Of a stretch of DNA of 64,000 nt, positions 24,986-32,997 are shown in pieces. How positions within the stretch are numbered: position 1 is the stretch's first letter; each line of letters begins with the position of its first letter. The notes under the pieces are model-generated. The model did no database searches and had not been told where the DNA came from. It was given only the letters and a program-made list of their open reading frames with translations. Source of the DNA: AC-51 sp964535065 (GTDB lineage: Bacteria; Actinomycetota; UBA4738; HRBIN12); NCBI GenBank assembly GCA_964535065.1, contig CAZHRY010000001.1, positions 44,009 to 108,008 on the forward strand, given 5' to 3'. A program made the translations under genes and the position numbers.

Positions 24986-24989
24986 GCGG

Positions 24990-25838
24990 CTATCCTCCCA
25001 CGCCGGCCGCGAATCGCTCGATGCGCGCGGCCAGTGCCCGGGGATGTTGGAGGGGCAGGTCGTGCACGCCCTCCATCCACTGCACGCGGATCGGTGAGCC
25101 CCGGAGCCGGTGCGCCGCCCGCTGCTTGGCTTCGGCGAAGCCTTCGCCTCCGCTCCTGGCGAGGATCGCGAGGGCCGGAACGCGTAGGCCGGGGTACAGG
25201 CGCGTGGGGTCGTGTTCCCATATGGCCCTGAGGATCCTGAAGTGGTTCGCTCTCGACAGACGCGGACGGATGTGGCCACCGCTCTGATGCATCACCGAAA
25301 GAACGATGCGCTCGACCTCCTGCGTGACCTCGAAGGGCAGGAAGCGGGGGATCCGTTCCTTGAAGTCCTCGACGCGCATCCCGGCAAGCTGCGGCGGGGC
25401 CAGTTCTTCCTTGGCCTCGTTCCACGTGGTGAAGTCGTCGCGCATCCGGAACACGCCCCCATCCACCATCACGAGCCCCGAGACGAGCCGGGGTTCGCGA
25501 GCCGCGAGTTCCAAGGCGACCATGGCTCCCCAGGAATGACCGACGACGACGGGCTTGTGCAGGCGCGAAGCACGGATCACCGCCACGGCGTCATCCACCA
25601 CCGGATCGAAGCCGTAGCCGGATGAGGGCTTGCCGCTGAGGCCGTGTCCTCTCGCGTCGAACGTCACCACGCGACGTCGCCGCGATAGTCGGGGAAGGGC
25701 CAGGTCCCACACGTGTTGGGTGGACGCCAGGCCGTGCATCAGGAGGAGCGGTGGGTCCTGGGTCGGCGGGCGATCCACCTTTCGGACCGCCAGCTTCACA
25801 CCCCCGCGTCCGAGCACCTCGCTCCAGGTCTCGTTCAT
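24990..25838 (-). CDS. Alpha/beta hydrolase
   Basis: 282 residues from ATG 25838. The fold shows LLLMHGLASTQHVWD (oxyanion-hole HG), VVTFDARGHGLSGKP, the nucleophile elbow VVGHSWGAMVALEL with Ser in GHSWG, an acid in the ALAILARSGGEG region and a final histidine in GVHDLPLQHP. It should hydrolyse an ester, amide or haloalkane; the substrate is not predictable. The start codon lies only 10 bases from that of the divergent SDR gene, so each gene's promoter must lie inside the other's coding region or both transcripts are nearly leaderless. It is followed by a coupled small membrane protein. Confidence 0.85.
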   Translation of the reverse strand: MNETWSEVLGRGGVKLAVRKVDRPPTQDPPLLLMHGLASTQHVWDLALPRLSRRRRVVTFDARGHGLSGKPSSGYGFDPVVDDAVAVIRASRLHKPVVVGHSWGAMVALELAAREPRLVSGLVMVDGGVFRMRDDFTTWNEAKEELAPPQLAGMRVEDFKERIPRFLPFEVTQEVERIVLSVMHQSGGHIRPRLSRANHFRILRAIWEHDPTRLYPGLRVPALAILARSGGEGFAEAKQRAAHRLRGSPIRVQWMEGVHDLPLQHPRALAARIERFAAGVGG

Positions 25839-25848
25839 ACTCCTACCG

Positions 25849-26655
25849 ATGGTAGAGGCGTTCACGACTTCTCTCGCACCCGACGCGCTGGCACACAAGG
25901 TCGCGCTCGTGACCGGCGGCGGGACGGGGATCGGACGGGCCACCGCCACGCAGATCGTGGCAGCGGGTGGCCAGGTGGCCATCTGCGGGCGACGTCGCGA
26001 GCCGCTCGAGGAGACCGCCGCAGAGCTCGGCGACACATGCTTCGCGCTTCCGTGCGACGTGAGAGAGCAGGAACAGGTGACGGCGATGCTGGACGCCGTT
26101 CAGGAGCGCTTCGGCAGGGTCGACGTGCTCGTGAACAACGCGGGCGGTCAGTTCGCCGCTCCCCTCCAACAGGTGTCACTGAAGGGCCTTAGAGCCGTCC
26201 ACCGACTCAACGTGGACGCGGTTTGGAACGTAACGCAACAGGTGGCTGGCCGGTGGTTCATCCCGCAGCGCTCCGGGCTCGTCGTCTTCGTGGGGTTCAG
26301 CCCGCGCCGCGGGATCCCGCTGATGGTGCACTCGTCCATGGCGAGGTCTGCTCTGGAGACCCTCGCAGCGGGCATCGCCCTCGAGTGGTCCAGGTACGGC
26401 ATCCGCGCGGTGTGCGTGGCGTGCGGTTTGATCGACACGGAGGGGCTCCGCCAGTACGGAGGACCGGAGCTGCTTCAGGAGTACGCCTCACAGGTTCCCA
26501 TGAAGAGGGCCGGGACACCGCACGAGGTGGGCGCCGTGATCGCCTTCCTCGCGACCCCTGATGCCGAATACATCACGGGAACCACGGTCGTGATCGACGG
26601 CGGTTCCGATGCGTGGGGTCTGGGCTTCATGCCTCCGGACCTCGAGCCGGACTGA
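25849..26655 (+). CDS. SDR family oxidoreductase with atypical active site
   Basis: 268 residues from ATG 25849 (MVEAFTTSLAPDAL). Rossmann motif TGGGTGIGRA, then LVNNAGGQFAAPL, are standard. At the place of the usual YxxxK the sequence reads HSSMARSALETLA: aligned with YSASKAAL, Tyr becomes Ser and Lys becomes Arg. The overall pattern (NNAGGQF, WSRYGIRAV) recalls peroxisomal trans-2-enoyl-CoA reductase and dienoyl-CoA reductase relatives, which also deviate at this site, so an enoyl-CoA reductase-like role is a reasonable guess. Further upstream in-frame codons are the antisense of the hydrolase and were left out. No ribosome-binding site is visible. Confidence 0.85.
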   Translation: MVEAFTTSLAPDALAHKVALVTGGGTGIGRATATQIVAAGGQVAICGRRREPLEETAAELGDTCFALPCDVREQEQVTAMLDAVQERFGRVDVLVNNAGGQFAAPLQQVSLKGLRAVHRLNVDAVWNVTQQVAGRWFIPQRSGLVVFVGFSPRRGIPLMVHSSMARSALETLAAGIALEWSRYGIRAVCVACGLIDTEGLRQYGGPELLQEYASQVPMKRAGTPHEVGAVIAFLATPDAEYITGTTVVIDGGSDAWGLGFMPPDLEPD

Positions 26656-26733
26656 TACCGGCCCCGGGGGTTCCAGTATCGCGCGTGGCGGCGTAGGCTG
26701 TTCCTGGGGAACGATCATATGAGGGGGGATGCT

Positions 26734-27018
26734 ATGTACGGCACGTGCGCGCGTACGCGGGTGAAGCCCGAGAACCGCGACCAGCTGGTGAAGGTGTTCG
26801 AGAGCCAGTCGTACGACACGCAGGTGAAGGGCTTCGTGAAGTCCTACGTCCTGTTCGAAGACGGCTCCGACGCTGCATGGATGTTCGCCGTGTTCACGGA
26901 CAAGGAGTCCTACGACGCCAACGCCCATGACCCGAAGCAGCATGAGCGCTACATGGAGTACCGGGCCCTGCTCGAAGAAGAGCCTGAGTGGCACGACGGT
27001 GAGATAACCGAGGGCTGA
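26734..27018 (+). CDS. Small ABM-like (dimeric alpha/beta barrel) protein
   Basis: 94 residues from ATG 26734, preferred over the ATG at 26719 because AGGGGGG lies between them at correct spacing. The start MYGTCARTRVKPENRDQLVKVF and the later YVLFEDGSDAAWMFAVFTDKESYDANA fit the antibiotic-biosynthesis-monooxygenase fold in which a small protein dimerises into a barrel. Some members are oxygenases, others are enzymes or sensors of unknown role. It precedes the aldehyde dehydrogenase with a strong hairpin in between. Confidence 0.65.
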   Translation: MYGTCARTRVKPENRDQLVKVFESQSYDTQVKGFVKSYVLFEDGSDAAWMFAVFTDKESYDANAHDPKQHERYMEYRALLEEEPEWHDGEITEG

Positions 27019-27033
27019 GGCTCGCATGGCGGC

Positions 27034-27066
27034 GGGAGGAAGCCCGGGCCGACCGGGCTTCCTCCC
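27034..27066 (+). terminator. Strong intrinsic-type hairpin
   Basis: A perfect 14-base-pair stem (27034-27047 with 27053-27066) with a 5-base loop lies 15 bases after the stop of the ABM-like gene. No U-tract follows. A second hairpin (27064-27084) shares its last three bases, so the two cannot form fully at once. Confidence 0.6.
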
Positions 27067-27084
27067 ATCTGGGGGCCAGATGGG
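27064..27084 (+). other. Second hairpin overlapping the terminator
   Basis: A perfect 9-base-pair stem (27064-27072 with 27076-27084) and a 3-base loop. It begins inside the right arm of the previous hairpin and lies upstream of a TACGCT (27111-27116) that could be the -10 of the aldehyde dehydrogenase promoter. Confidence 0.45.
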
Positions 27085-27156
27085 ACTCCCGGCCGCAGAT
27101 AGCCGCGTAGTACGCTGGCCGGGTCCGATGGCGAGGTCCCTAGGAGGGGATATCTC

Positions 27157-28608
27157 ATGGTGGAAGTGCTGCAGAACTACATAGACGGGAAGTGGGTCGA
27201 CGCGCTGGACGGCTCCCGTTTCGACGTCTTCAACCCGGGCACGGGCGAGGTCATCGCCACGGCCCCGGCGTGCAAGGCGGAGGACGCCGACGTGGCGGTC
27301 GCGGCTGCTCGTCGCGCGTTCGACGAGGGCTTCTGGTACCCGGGCACCGATGAGCGCGAGCGCGGCCGGATCCTGCTGCGAGCCGCCGAGATCGTGATGC
27401 GTGAGCACGAGCGGCTGTCACGGCTGGAGTCGATGGACAACGGCAAGCCGATCAACGAGGCGCGCGAGGACATCCGCGAGGTTGCCTTCATGTTCGAGTA
27501 CTACGGCGGCTGGGCCACCAAGTACGCGGGCGAGGTGCAGACCTCCGGGCGCGACGCGATGCACATGATCCTGCGCGAGCCGGTCGGCGTGGTGGCCGCC
27601 ATCCCGCCGTGGAACTACCCGCTCATGATGGCGAGCCAGAAGATCGCGCCGGCCCTGGCCGCGGGCTGCACGGTGGTGCTGAAGCCCGCCTCCTACACGC
27701 CTCTCACGGCCATCGAGTTGGCCAAGATCCTGGAAGAGGCAGGCGTGCCGCAGGGCGTATTCAACGTGATCACCGGCGGCGGCTCCACTGTCGGCGGTCA
27801 CATGGTCAAGCATCCCGCCGTGGACAAGATCAGCCTCACCGGGTCCACCGAGGTGGGCAAGTGGGTCATGCGCGAGGGCGCAGAGACGATGAAGCGCGTG
27901 TCGCTCGAGCTGGGCGGCAAGTCGCCGAACATCGTGTTCGCCGACGCGGACTTCGACTCGGCTGTCCTCGGATCGTGCAACGGGATCTTCTGGAACCAGG
28001 GTGAGATCTGCTCGGCGGGCAGCCGCGTCCTGGTCGAGAAGAGCATCTACGACGATGCGCTTCAGGCGATGTCCGATCGCGCGGCCAGCATCAAGGTCGG
28101 CGATCAGCTCCAGGAAGACACCGAGATGGGTCCGATCGTCAGCGCCGACCAGAAGAAGGTCATCGACGACTACGTCACGATCGGCAAGGGCGAGGCCCGC
28201 TTGGCGGCCGAGGGACAGGTCCCGTCGGACCCGGCGCTGGCCGGCGGATACTGGGTGCCCCCGACGATCTTCGCCGACGTGAACAACGATATGACGATCG
28301 CCCGCGAGGAGATCTTCGGGCCGGTCATGGCGGTCATCCCGTTCGACGGGGTCGAAGAGGCGATCAAGATCGCCAACGACAGTCCATACGGCCTGGCCGC
28401 GGCCATCTGGACGAAAGACATCAAGAAGGCGATCAACACGACGAGAGCGCTGCGGGCGGGGATCGTCTGGATCAACGACACGCAGCCCGCTCCCACGGAG
28501 ATGCCCTGGGGCGGCTACAAGCAGTCCGGCATCGGCCGCGAGCTCGGGAAGCACGGCATGGACGACTTCCTCGAGGACAAGGCGGTCTACATCAACCTGT
28601 CGGAGTAG
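27157..28608 (+). CDS. Aldehyde dehydrogenase, NAD(P)+-dependent
   Basis: 483 residues from ATG 27157, with an AGGAGGGG ribosome-binding site at 27142-27149 and 7 bases of spacing. Oxidises an aldehyde to a carboxylate. PPWNYPL, KPASYTPLTAIELA, the cofactor motif TGSTEVGKW, catalytic Glu251 in LELGGKSPN and nucleophile Cys285 in GEICSAGSR are all present; their 34-residue spacing is the usual one. The C-terminal EMPWGGYKQSGIGRELG resembles betaine-aldehyde and gamma-aminobutyraldehyde dehydrogenases. With the upstream DAO-type oxidase and nearby polyamine transporter it probably oxidises aminoaldehydes, but this is inference. The 3' end overlaps the convergent MFS gene by 17 bases. Confidence 0.93.
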   Translation: MVEVLQNYIDGKWVDALDGSRFDVFNPGTGEVIATAPACKAEDADVAVAAARRAFDEGFWYPGTDERERGRILLRAAEIVMREHERLSRLESMDNGKPINEAREDIREVAFMFEYYGGWATKYAGEVQTSGRDAMHMILREPVGVVAAIPPWNYPLMMASQKIAPALAAGCTVVLKPASYTPLTAIELAKILEEAGVPQGVFNVITGGGSTVGGHMVKHPAVDKISLTGSTEVGKWVMREGAETMKRVSLELGGKSPNIVFADADFDSAVLGSCNGIFWNQGEICSAGSRVLVEKSIYDDALQAMSDRAASIKVGDQLQEDTEMGPIVSADQKKVIDDYVTIGKGEARLAAEGQVPSDPALAGGYWVPPTIFADVNNDMTIAREEIFGPVMAVIPFDGVEEAIKIANDSPYGLAAAIWTKDIKKAINTTRALRAGIVWINDTQPAPTEMPWGGYKQSGIGRELGKHGMDDFLEDKAVYINLSE

Positions 28609-29830
28609 GCGAGAGGGGGGGCCGGGCCGGCGATCGCCGGCCCGGCCCCCCGCAGCCGTCGCCGGCCGGCACCGGCCTCTTCGGCGCGAGAAGGCCCGTG
28701 GCTATCAGGCCCAGGGTCGAGCAGACGATCGCCGTCATCGCGGCGCGCAGGCTGAACGCCTCCGCGAGCCAGCCGAAGATGGGCGGGCTCCAGACGAATC
28801 CCGAGTAGCCCACCGCGGTCACCGCCGCGATCGCTGCGGCCGGGTGCTCGTCGCTCGCCTCGATCAGCCCGAACGCCGCGGGGGCGGCCGCGGCGATCGC
28901 GAACCCCATGATCAGGAATCCGGCGGCCGCAGGCACCGGGCTATGGGCCATCGCGGCGATCGTCCCCCCGGCCGCCGCTCCGACACCTGAGATCAGGATG
29001 GTCCGGCGAGGGCCGAGGCCGAAGAGTACGCGGCCGGCGAACAGTCTCCCCAGGAACAGCGAAGCCGAGAAGGTAACGAACGCAAGAGAGGCACCGAGGC
29101 TCGACGCACCGATCTCACGTCTGACGTAAAGGCCCGACCACGTGTCCATGGAACCTTCAACCAGGAAGGCGGCCAGGATGCCGAAGGCGGGGATCATCAG
29201 CACGGGCGACCGGGCGAAGGCGCTCAGCGAGAAGGACGTCTGGGTCCCGCGGGTGCTCTCCTCGTGGGAGACGTTCCGGGATACGAGCCAAGCCGTCATG
29301 AACAGCGCGACCCCCGCGACCGTCTGCCCGATACGGAAGTCGAGCTCCAGCACCCCGATCAGTCCGGCCAGGGCGGCGCCGGTCAGTCCCCCGAGTGCGT
29401 AGCAGGCGTGGAGCCACTGAAGCACGGGACGACGGTTGCGCACCTCGCTCCTCTGAGCGGCGACGTTGAGGTAGACGTCCACGAGCCCGTTCCCCACCCC
29501 CGACATCAGGAAGCCGGCCAGCAGCAGCGGGCCGGGAAGGAGTGCCAACCCGACCGAGCCGATCCCGAGGGACAGCAGCGCCACCGTGCAGGTGACCGAC
29601 AGGGCGATGTGATGCAGGCGAGGCGCGACGAAGACCATGAACACGATGGCCGTGGCGGACAGGAGGGTGTATCGGAGGGCGAGTCTGCTGTCCGACAACC
29701 GGTGCCGGGTCTGGAAGTCCAAGACCAGGATCACCCACACGCCCCAGAACTGGCCGAACGACCAGTAGGCCGCCAGGAGGGACGAAACCTCCCTTCGCGC
29801 CTGCCGATCCATCGGGGGGGAGCTGGCCAT
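28592..29830 (-). CDS. MFS transporter
   Basis: 412 residues from ATG 29830. About 12 hydrophobic segments are spread over the chain, with the loop between helices 2 and 3 unusually short. It has no recognisable sugar or drug signature, so substrate is open. The last residues (CGGPGRRSPARPP and a Pro/Thr tail) are encoded by a perfect GC palindrome that probably also terminates transcription, so this C-terminal sequence is likely unconstrained. The gene starts 83 bases from the divergent potA start and runs into the aldehyde dehydrogenase 3' end. Confidence 0.85.
   Translation of the reverse strand: MASSPPMDRQARREVSSLLAAYWSFGQFWGVWVILVLDFQTRHRLSDSRLALRYTLLSATAIVFMVFVAPRLHHIALSVTCTVALLSLGIGSVGLALLPGPLLLAGFLMSGVGNGLVDVYLNVAAQRSEVRNRRPVLQWLHACYALGGLTGAALAGLIGVLELDFRIGQTVAGVALFMTAWLVSRNVSHEESTRGTQTSFSLSAFARSPVLMIPAFGILAAFLVEGSMDTWSGLYVRREIGASSLGASLAFVTFSASLFLGRLFAGRVLFGLGPRRTILISGVGAAAGGTIAAMAHSPVPAAAGFLIMGFAIAAAAPAAFGLIEASDEHPAAAIAAVTAVGYSGFVWSPPIFGWLAEAFSLRAAMTAIVCSTLGLIATGLLAPKRPVPAGDGCGGPGRRSPARPPLSPTPTG
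28616..28651. terminator. 36-base perfect palindrome, bidirectional terminator candidate
   Basis: Two 18-base arms meet with no unpaired loop around a central CGATCG; all other positions are G or C. It lies 7 bases past the aldehyde dehydrogenase stop and inside the last codons of the convergent MFS gene. Either strand's transcript could form the same hairpin. Confidence 0.6.
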
Positions 29831-29874
29831 CCGGCGTAGTCTGGCTGTCCGGAGCCCGGAAGTCCAAGACGGGG

Positions 29875-29905
29875 TTGACCCACACGCCCGCCAGCGATGT
29901 ATGCT
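29875..29905 (+). promoter_or_regulatory. Putative promoter of potA, leaderless
   Basis: TTGACC (29875-29880), a 19-base spacer and TATGCT (29900-29905) are followed by 8 bases and the ATG at 29914. The spacer is slightly long. No ribosome-binding site lies before the ATG, which fits a leaderless message. Confidence 0.45.
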
Positions 29906-29913
29906 CCCCCACC

Positions 29914-31035
29914 ATGGCGGGCGGAGAGGTTCAACTGGTAGATCTCACGAAGCGCTTCGGCGATTTCACCGCGGTCGATGGACTGAGCCTGCAGATGCCC
30001 CCCGGCGAGTTCTTCTCCCTCTTGGGACCCTCTGGATGCGGGAAGACGACCACCCTGCGCATGATCGCGGGGTTCGAGAGGCCGACCGAAGGCCAGATCC
30101 TGCTGGACGGGGCCGACATGGCCCAGACCCCTCCCCACAAGCGAAACGTCAACACCGTCTTCCAGAACTACGCCCTCTTCCCGCACCTGAACGTCGAGAA
30201 GAACGTGGCGTTCGGCCTGAAGTACAAGGGTGTTTCTAAGACGGAGGAACGGGAGAGGGTCGGCCGGGCGCTTGAGCTGGTGCGGTTGACGGGGTTCGAG
30301 TCGCGCCGGCCCAACCAGCTTTCCGGAGGCCAGCAGCAGCGCGTCGCGCTTGCTCGCGCCCTGATCCTGAACCCGGCGGTCCTGCTCCTGGACGAGCCAC
30401 TAGGTGCCCTGGACGCGAAGCTCCGTAAGGCCCTGCAGATCGAGCTGAAGGCGATCCAGGAGGAGGTCGGGATCACGTTCATCTACGTGACCCACGACCA
30501 GGAAGAGGCGCTGACGATGTCCGACCGTATCGCGGTCATGTCCAACGGTCGGGTGGAGCAGGTCGGGCCTCCCAAGGAGGTCTACGAGGAGCCCGCGACG
30601 GCCTACGTGGCCGACTTCCTCGGTGTGTCCAACCTCATGGACGCCGAGGCCGACGGCCCAGGCCCGCAGGGCTGCAAGGTCCGCCTCGGTGAGTTCGAAC
30701 TCGTCGGGGGCCGCGGCGAGCCCGACGCGCGCGGGTCCGTGAAGCTCTCCATCCGTCCCGAGAGGGTCGTCCTCGGTCAACCCGGCGAAACGGGCCAGAA
30801 CCGTGTGCCCGGCATGGTGGAGAGGCTGGTCTACGTCGGGTCGGTCATGCACGTCCTGGTCAACCTGGCTTCGGGCGACAAGATCCAGGTGTTCGTTCAG
30901 AACGAGGGCGAGGCTCTCAGCTACGCCTCCGGGACCGCCGTCAGCGTTCACTTCCCGGTGGACGCCCTCCGTGTGCTGCCTCAGGGCGAGGTCTCGGCCG
31001 AGGGGTTCGCCGCAGCGGCCGCCGCGGTCGAGTAG
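29914..31035 (+). CDS. potA: Polyamine-type ABC transporter ATP-binding protein
   Basis: 373 residues from ATG 29914; the longer reading from 29875 would start inside the putative -35. ATPase of a spermidine/putrescine-type importer. Walker A GPSGCGKTT (G38-T46), signature LSGGQQQRVALARAL, Walker B VLLLDEPLGALD and the H-loop THDQEEALTMSDRI are all intact. The C-terminal region (about 245-360) looks like the regulatory TOBE domain. QNYALFPHLNV is typical of the PotA group. Unusually it is on the opposite strand from its presumed partners and converges on potC, 31 bases between the stops. Confidence 0.92.
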   Translation: MAGGEVQLVDLTKRFGDFTAVDGLSLQMPPGEFFSLLGPSGCGKTTTLRMIAGFERPTEGQILLDGADMAQTPPHKRNVNTVFQNYALFPHLNVEKNVAFGLKYKGVSKTEERERVGRALELVRLTGFESRRPNQLSGGQQQRVALARALILNPAVLLLDEPLGALDAKLRKALQIELKAIQEEVGITFIYVTHDQEEALTMSDRIAVMSNGRVEQVGPPKEVYEEPATAYVADFLGVSNLMDAEADGPGPQGCKVRLGEFELVGGRGEPDARGSVKLSIRPERVVLGQPGETGQNRVPGMVERLVYVGSVMHVLVNLASGDKIQVFVQNEGEALSYASGTAVSVHFPVDALRVLPQGEVSAEGFAAAAAAVE

Positions 31036-31066
31036 CTCTGCCGGCGGCGCTTCCCGGCACCGCCTG

Positions 31067-31972
31067 TCAGATCTCCAGGCGTGCGAAGTCCTCTACCGCC
31101 GACCGATCCCCCTCCTGCTTCTTGATGAAGACCTTCTGGATGGTGATAGAGGCCGCGATGGCCAGGAGGGACAGTGCCATCATGATCGTGGCCAGAGCGT
31201 TCAGGCTGGGGGACCCCGCGTTGCGCGCCGCTGAGTAGATCTTGATCGGGATGGTCGTGCATCCCTCGACGCACAGGTAGCGACTTATGACGAAGTCGTC
31301 GATCGAGATGGCGAAGACGATGAACATGCTTGCGAACACCGCCGGCGCCAGCAGTGGCAGCAGTACCCGGCGGATGGCAGACGCCGACGAGGCCCCGAGG
31401 TCCATCGCGGCCTCTTCGTACTCACGCCCTATGGCGAACAGACGTCCCCTCGTGACGATCACGACGTACGAGATCGAGAACGTGACGTGGCCGACGACCT
31501 GCGCTTCTGTGCCCAGCGGGATCCACGAGTACAGGTTCACGAAGATGAAGAACAGCGAGACACCCATCACGATCTCGGGCGTGACCAGTGGGAAGAGCAT
31601 CAGGAAGTTGGCGGCGCCCGAACCCCTTCCGCGCCACCTCGCCAGCCCCAACGCGAGACCGACCCCCAGGATCGTCGCGATCGGCATCGTGAAGAAGGCC
31701 AACTTCAGGCTCTGCATCAGGGCCGGCAGCAGCGTCTCGTCGTAGTTCTCCGAGCCCCTGACGAAGATGCCCTCCCACCACTGGAGCGAGAACCCCTGGA
31801 ACGAACTTCGCGAGCGCCCAGCGTTGAACGAGAACTGGACCGCGATCAGCACCGGCACGATGGACCAGGCCACGTAGGCCCACGTGAAGACCTTCAGGAA
31901 GCGCGGCTTGGACCACGGGTTGGCGAACCAGGCACGGAGCCGTCCGCGGGGGGCCGGGAGGGTCGTACTCAC
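31067..31972 (-). CDS. potC: ABC transporter permease, PotC-type
   Basis: 301 residues from GTG 31972, which overlaps the potB stop in GTGA. Six hydrophobic segments can be seen, starting with VFTWAYVAWSIVPVLIAVQFSFN. The conserved coupling loop is EEAAMDLGASSASAIRRVLLPLLAP, which contacts the ATPase. The PotC group typically ends with a segment such as SIDDFVISRYL, also present. It forms the membrane channel with PotB. Longer in-frame readings upstream are antisense or out-of-frame copies of potB and were not accepted. It is the last gene of the potD-potB-potC unit and converges on potA. Confidence 0.9.
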   Translation of the reverse strand: MSTTLPAPRGRLRAWFANPWSKPRFLKVFTWAYVAWSIVPVLIAVQFSFNAGRSRSSFQGFSLQWWEGIFVRGSENYDETLLPALMQSLKLAFFTMPIATILGVGLALGLARWRGRGSGAANFLMLFPLVTPEIVMGVSLFFIFVNLYSWIPLGTEAQVVGHVTFSISYVVIVTRGRLFAIGREYEEAAMDLGASSASAIRRVLLPLLAPAVFASMFIVFAISIDDFVISRYLCVEGCTTIPIKIYSAARNAGSPSLNALATIMMALSLLAIAASITIQKVFIKKQEGDRSAVEDFARLEI

Positions 31973-32901
31973 TGCCGCGCCTCCCTGGATGCCCTCGCGA
32001 CGCTGACCAGGTAGTAGATCATCAGGGTTGCGATGAAGAGCGAGAGCAGGATCGTGATCGAAGCTCCCTGCGGTCCTCGAGCCTGGCTGTTCATCCCGGC
32101 GTCGATCGCGTTCCCGATCATCGAGACGTTGGGAGCGCCCGACATCAGGTTCGGGGTGTAGTAGTCGCCGAACATCGGCAGCATGATGATCACGGAGCCG
32201 GCGAGGATCCCCTGCTTGGACAGCGGAAGGGTCACACGCCAGAACGTGCGAGCGGGACTGGCTCCGAGGTCGCGCGACGCCTCGAGCTGCGACTTGTCGA
32301 TACGGTCCAGGGCGGCATACAGAGGCAGGATGAAGAAGGGGATATAGCCGTAGACGAGGCCTAGGATCACGGTGATGGGGGCGGCCCGCCCGGCGAACCA
32401 GTTGACGGGCTCGCCGAGCAGGGGAGTCAGCTGAAGGATCTTGTTGACCAAGCCCGGATCGCCCTGCTCGTTGTTGAGCAGGTTGACCCAAGCAAGCATC
32501 CGCATCAGGTAGCTCATCCAGAACGGAAGGATCATCAGGGTCAGGAAGAGCACCTTCCTGCGGCCGCTGTGGCGCGAGATGTAATAGGCGACCGGGTACC
32601 CGATGAGGATGCAGAGGGCCACGGCGACGAACACGAAGTAGAGGGTTCGCGTGAACTGTATGCGCAGCGTGCCGGAGACCAGCTCCTGAAGGACCCCGTT
32701 GAAGCGGGTGAAGTCCCAGTCCAGAGGGTTCCATGCCGGCACCGGCGCAGCGAATATCGGGTCGATCCCTCCGAAGGCGACCGCGACGATGGCGTAGAAG
32801 GGGGTCAGGAAGAGGAGGACCAGCCAAGTCAGGCCCGGTGCTGCGAAGACGGGCCAGTACCAGCGTTTCTGGCCGACTATGTCGCCGGTCGGCGTGGGCA
32901 T
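31969..32901 (-). CDS. potB: ABC transporter permease, PotB-type
   Basis: 310 residues from ATG 32901, with AGGAG a few bases upstream. The N-terminus holds a hydrophobic helix (APGLTWLVLLFLTPFYAIVAVAF), then five more, with the coupling loop LEASRDLGASPARTFWRVTLPLSK and the PotB-like MLPMFGDYYTPNL segment. It pairs with PotC in the membrane. The gene is separated from potD by a 96-base gap that contains a very stable hairpin, which may set the ratio of binding protein to permease. Confidence 0.92.
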   Translation of the reverse strand: MPTPTGDIVGQKRWYWPVFAAPGLTWLVLLFLTPFYAIVAVAFGGIDPIFAAPVPAWNPLDWDFTRFNGVLQELVSGTLRIQFTRTLYFVFVAVALCILIGYPVAYYISRHSGRRKVLFLTLMILPFWMSYLMRMLAWVNLLNNEQGDPGLVNKILQLTPLLGEPVNWFAGRAAPITVILGLVYGYIPFFILPLYAALDRIDKSQLEASRDLGASPARTFWRVTLPLSKQGILAGSVIIMLPMFGDYYTPNLMSGAPNVSMIGNAIDAGMNSQARGPQGASITILLSLFIATLMIYYLVSVARASREARQ

Positions 32902-32932
32902 GGCGCTCCTGGCTCCTCCTTCCGTCTCACAA

Positions 32933-32967
32933 GGTAAGGTCCCGCCCCTGCGGGGCGGGACCTTACC
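32933..32967 (-). terminator. Perfect 16-bp hairpin between potD and potB
   Basis: Two 16-base arms (32933-32948 and 32952-32967) pair perfectly around a 3-base loop. In the minus-strand transcript it lies about 30 bases after the potD stop and about 30 before the potB start. It may act as a partial terminator or as a 3' stabiliser of potD mRNA. Confidence 0.6.
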
Positions 32968-32997
32968 ACCCTGTCACTCGCGTTCGTTAGGTCCGAG

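Noticed and set aside
31973..32827. N-terminal extension of potC to 586 residues
   Set aside because: The extra part is an out-of-frame reading of potB; the GTG at 31972 gives the normal permease start.
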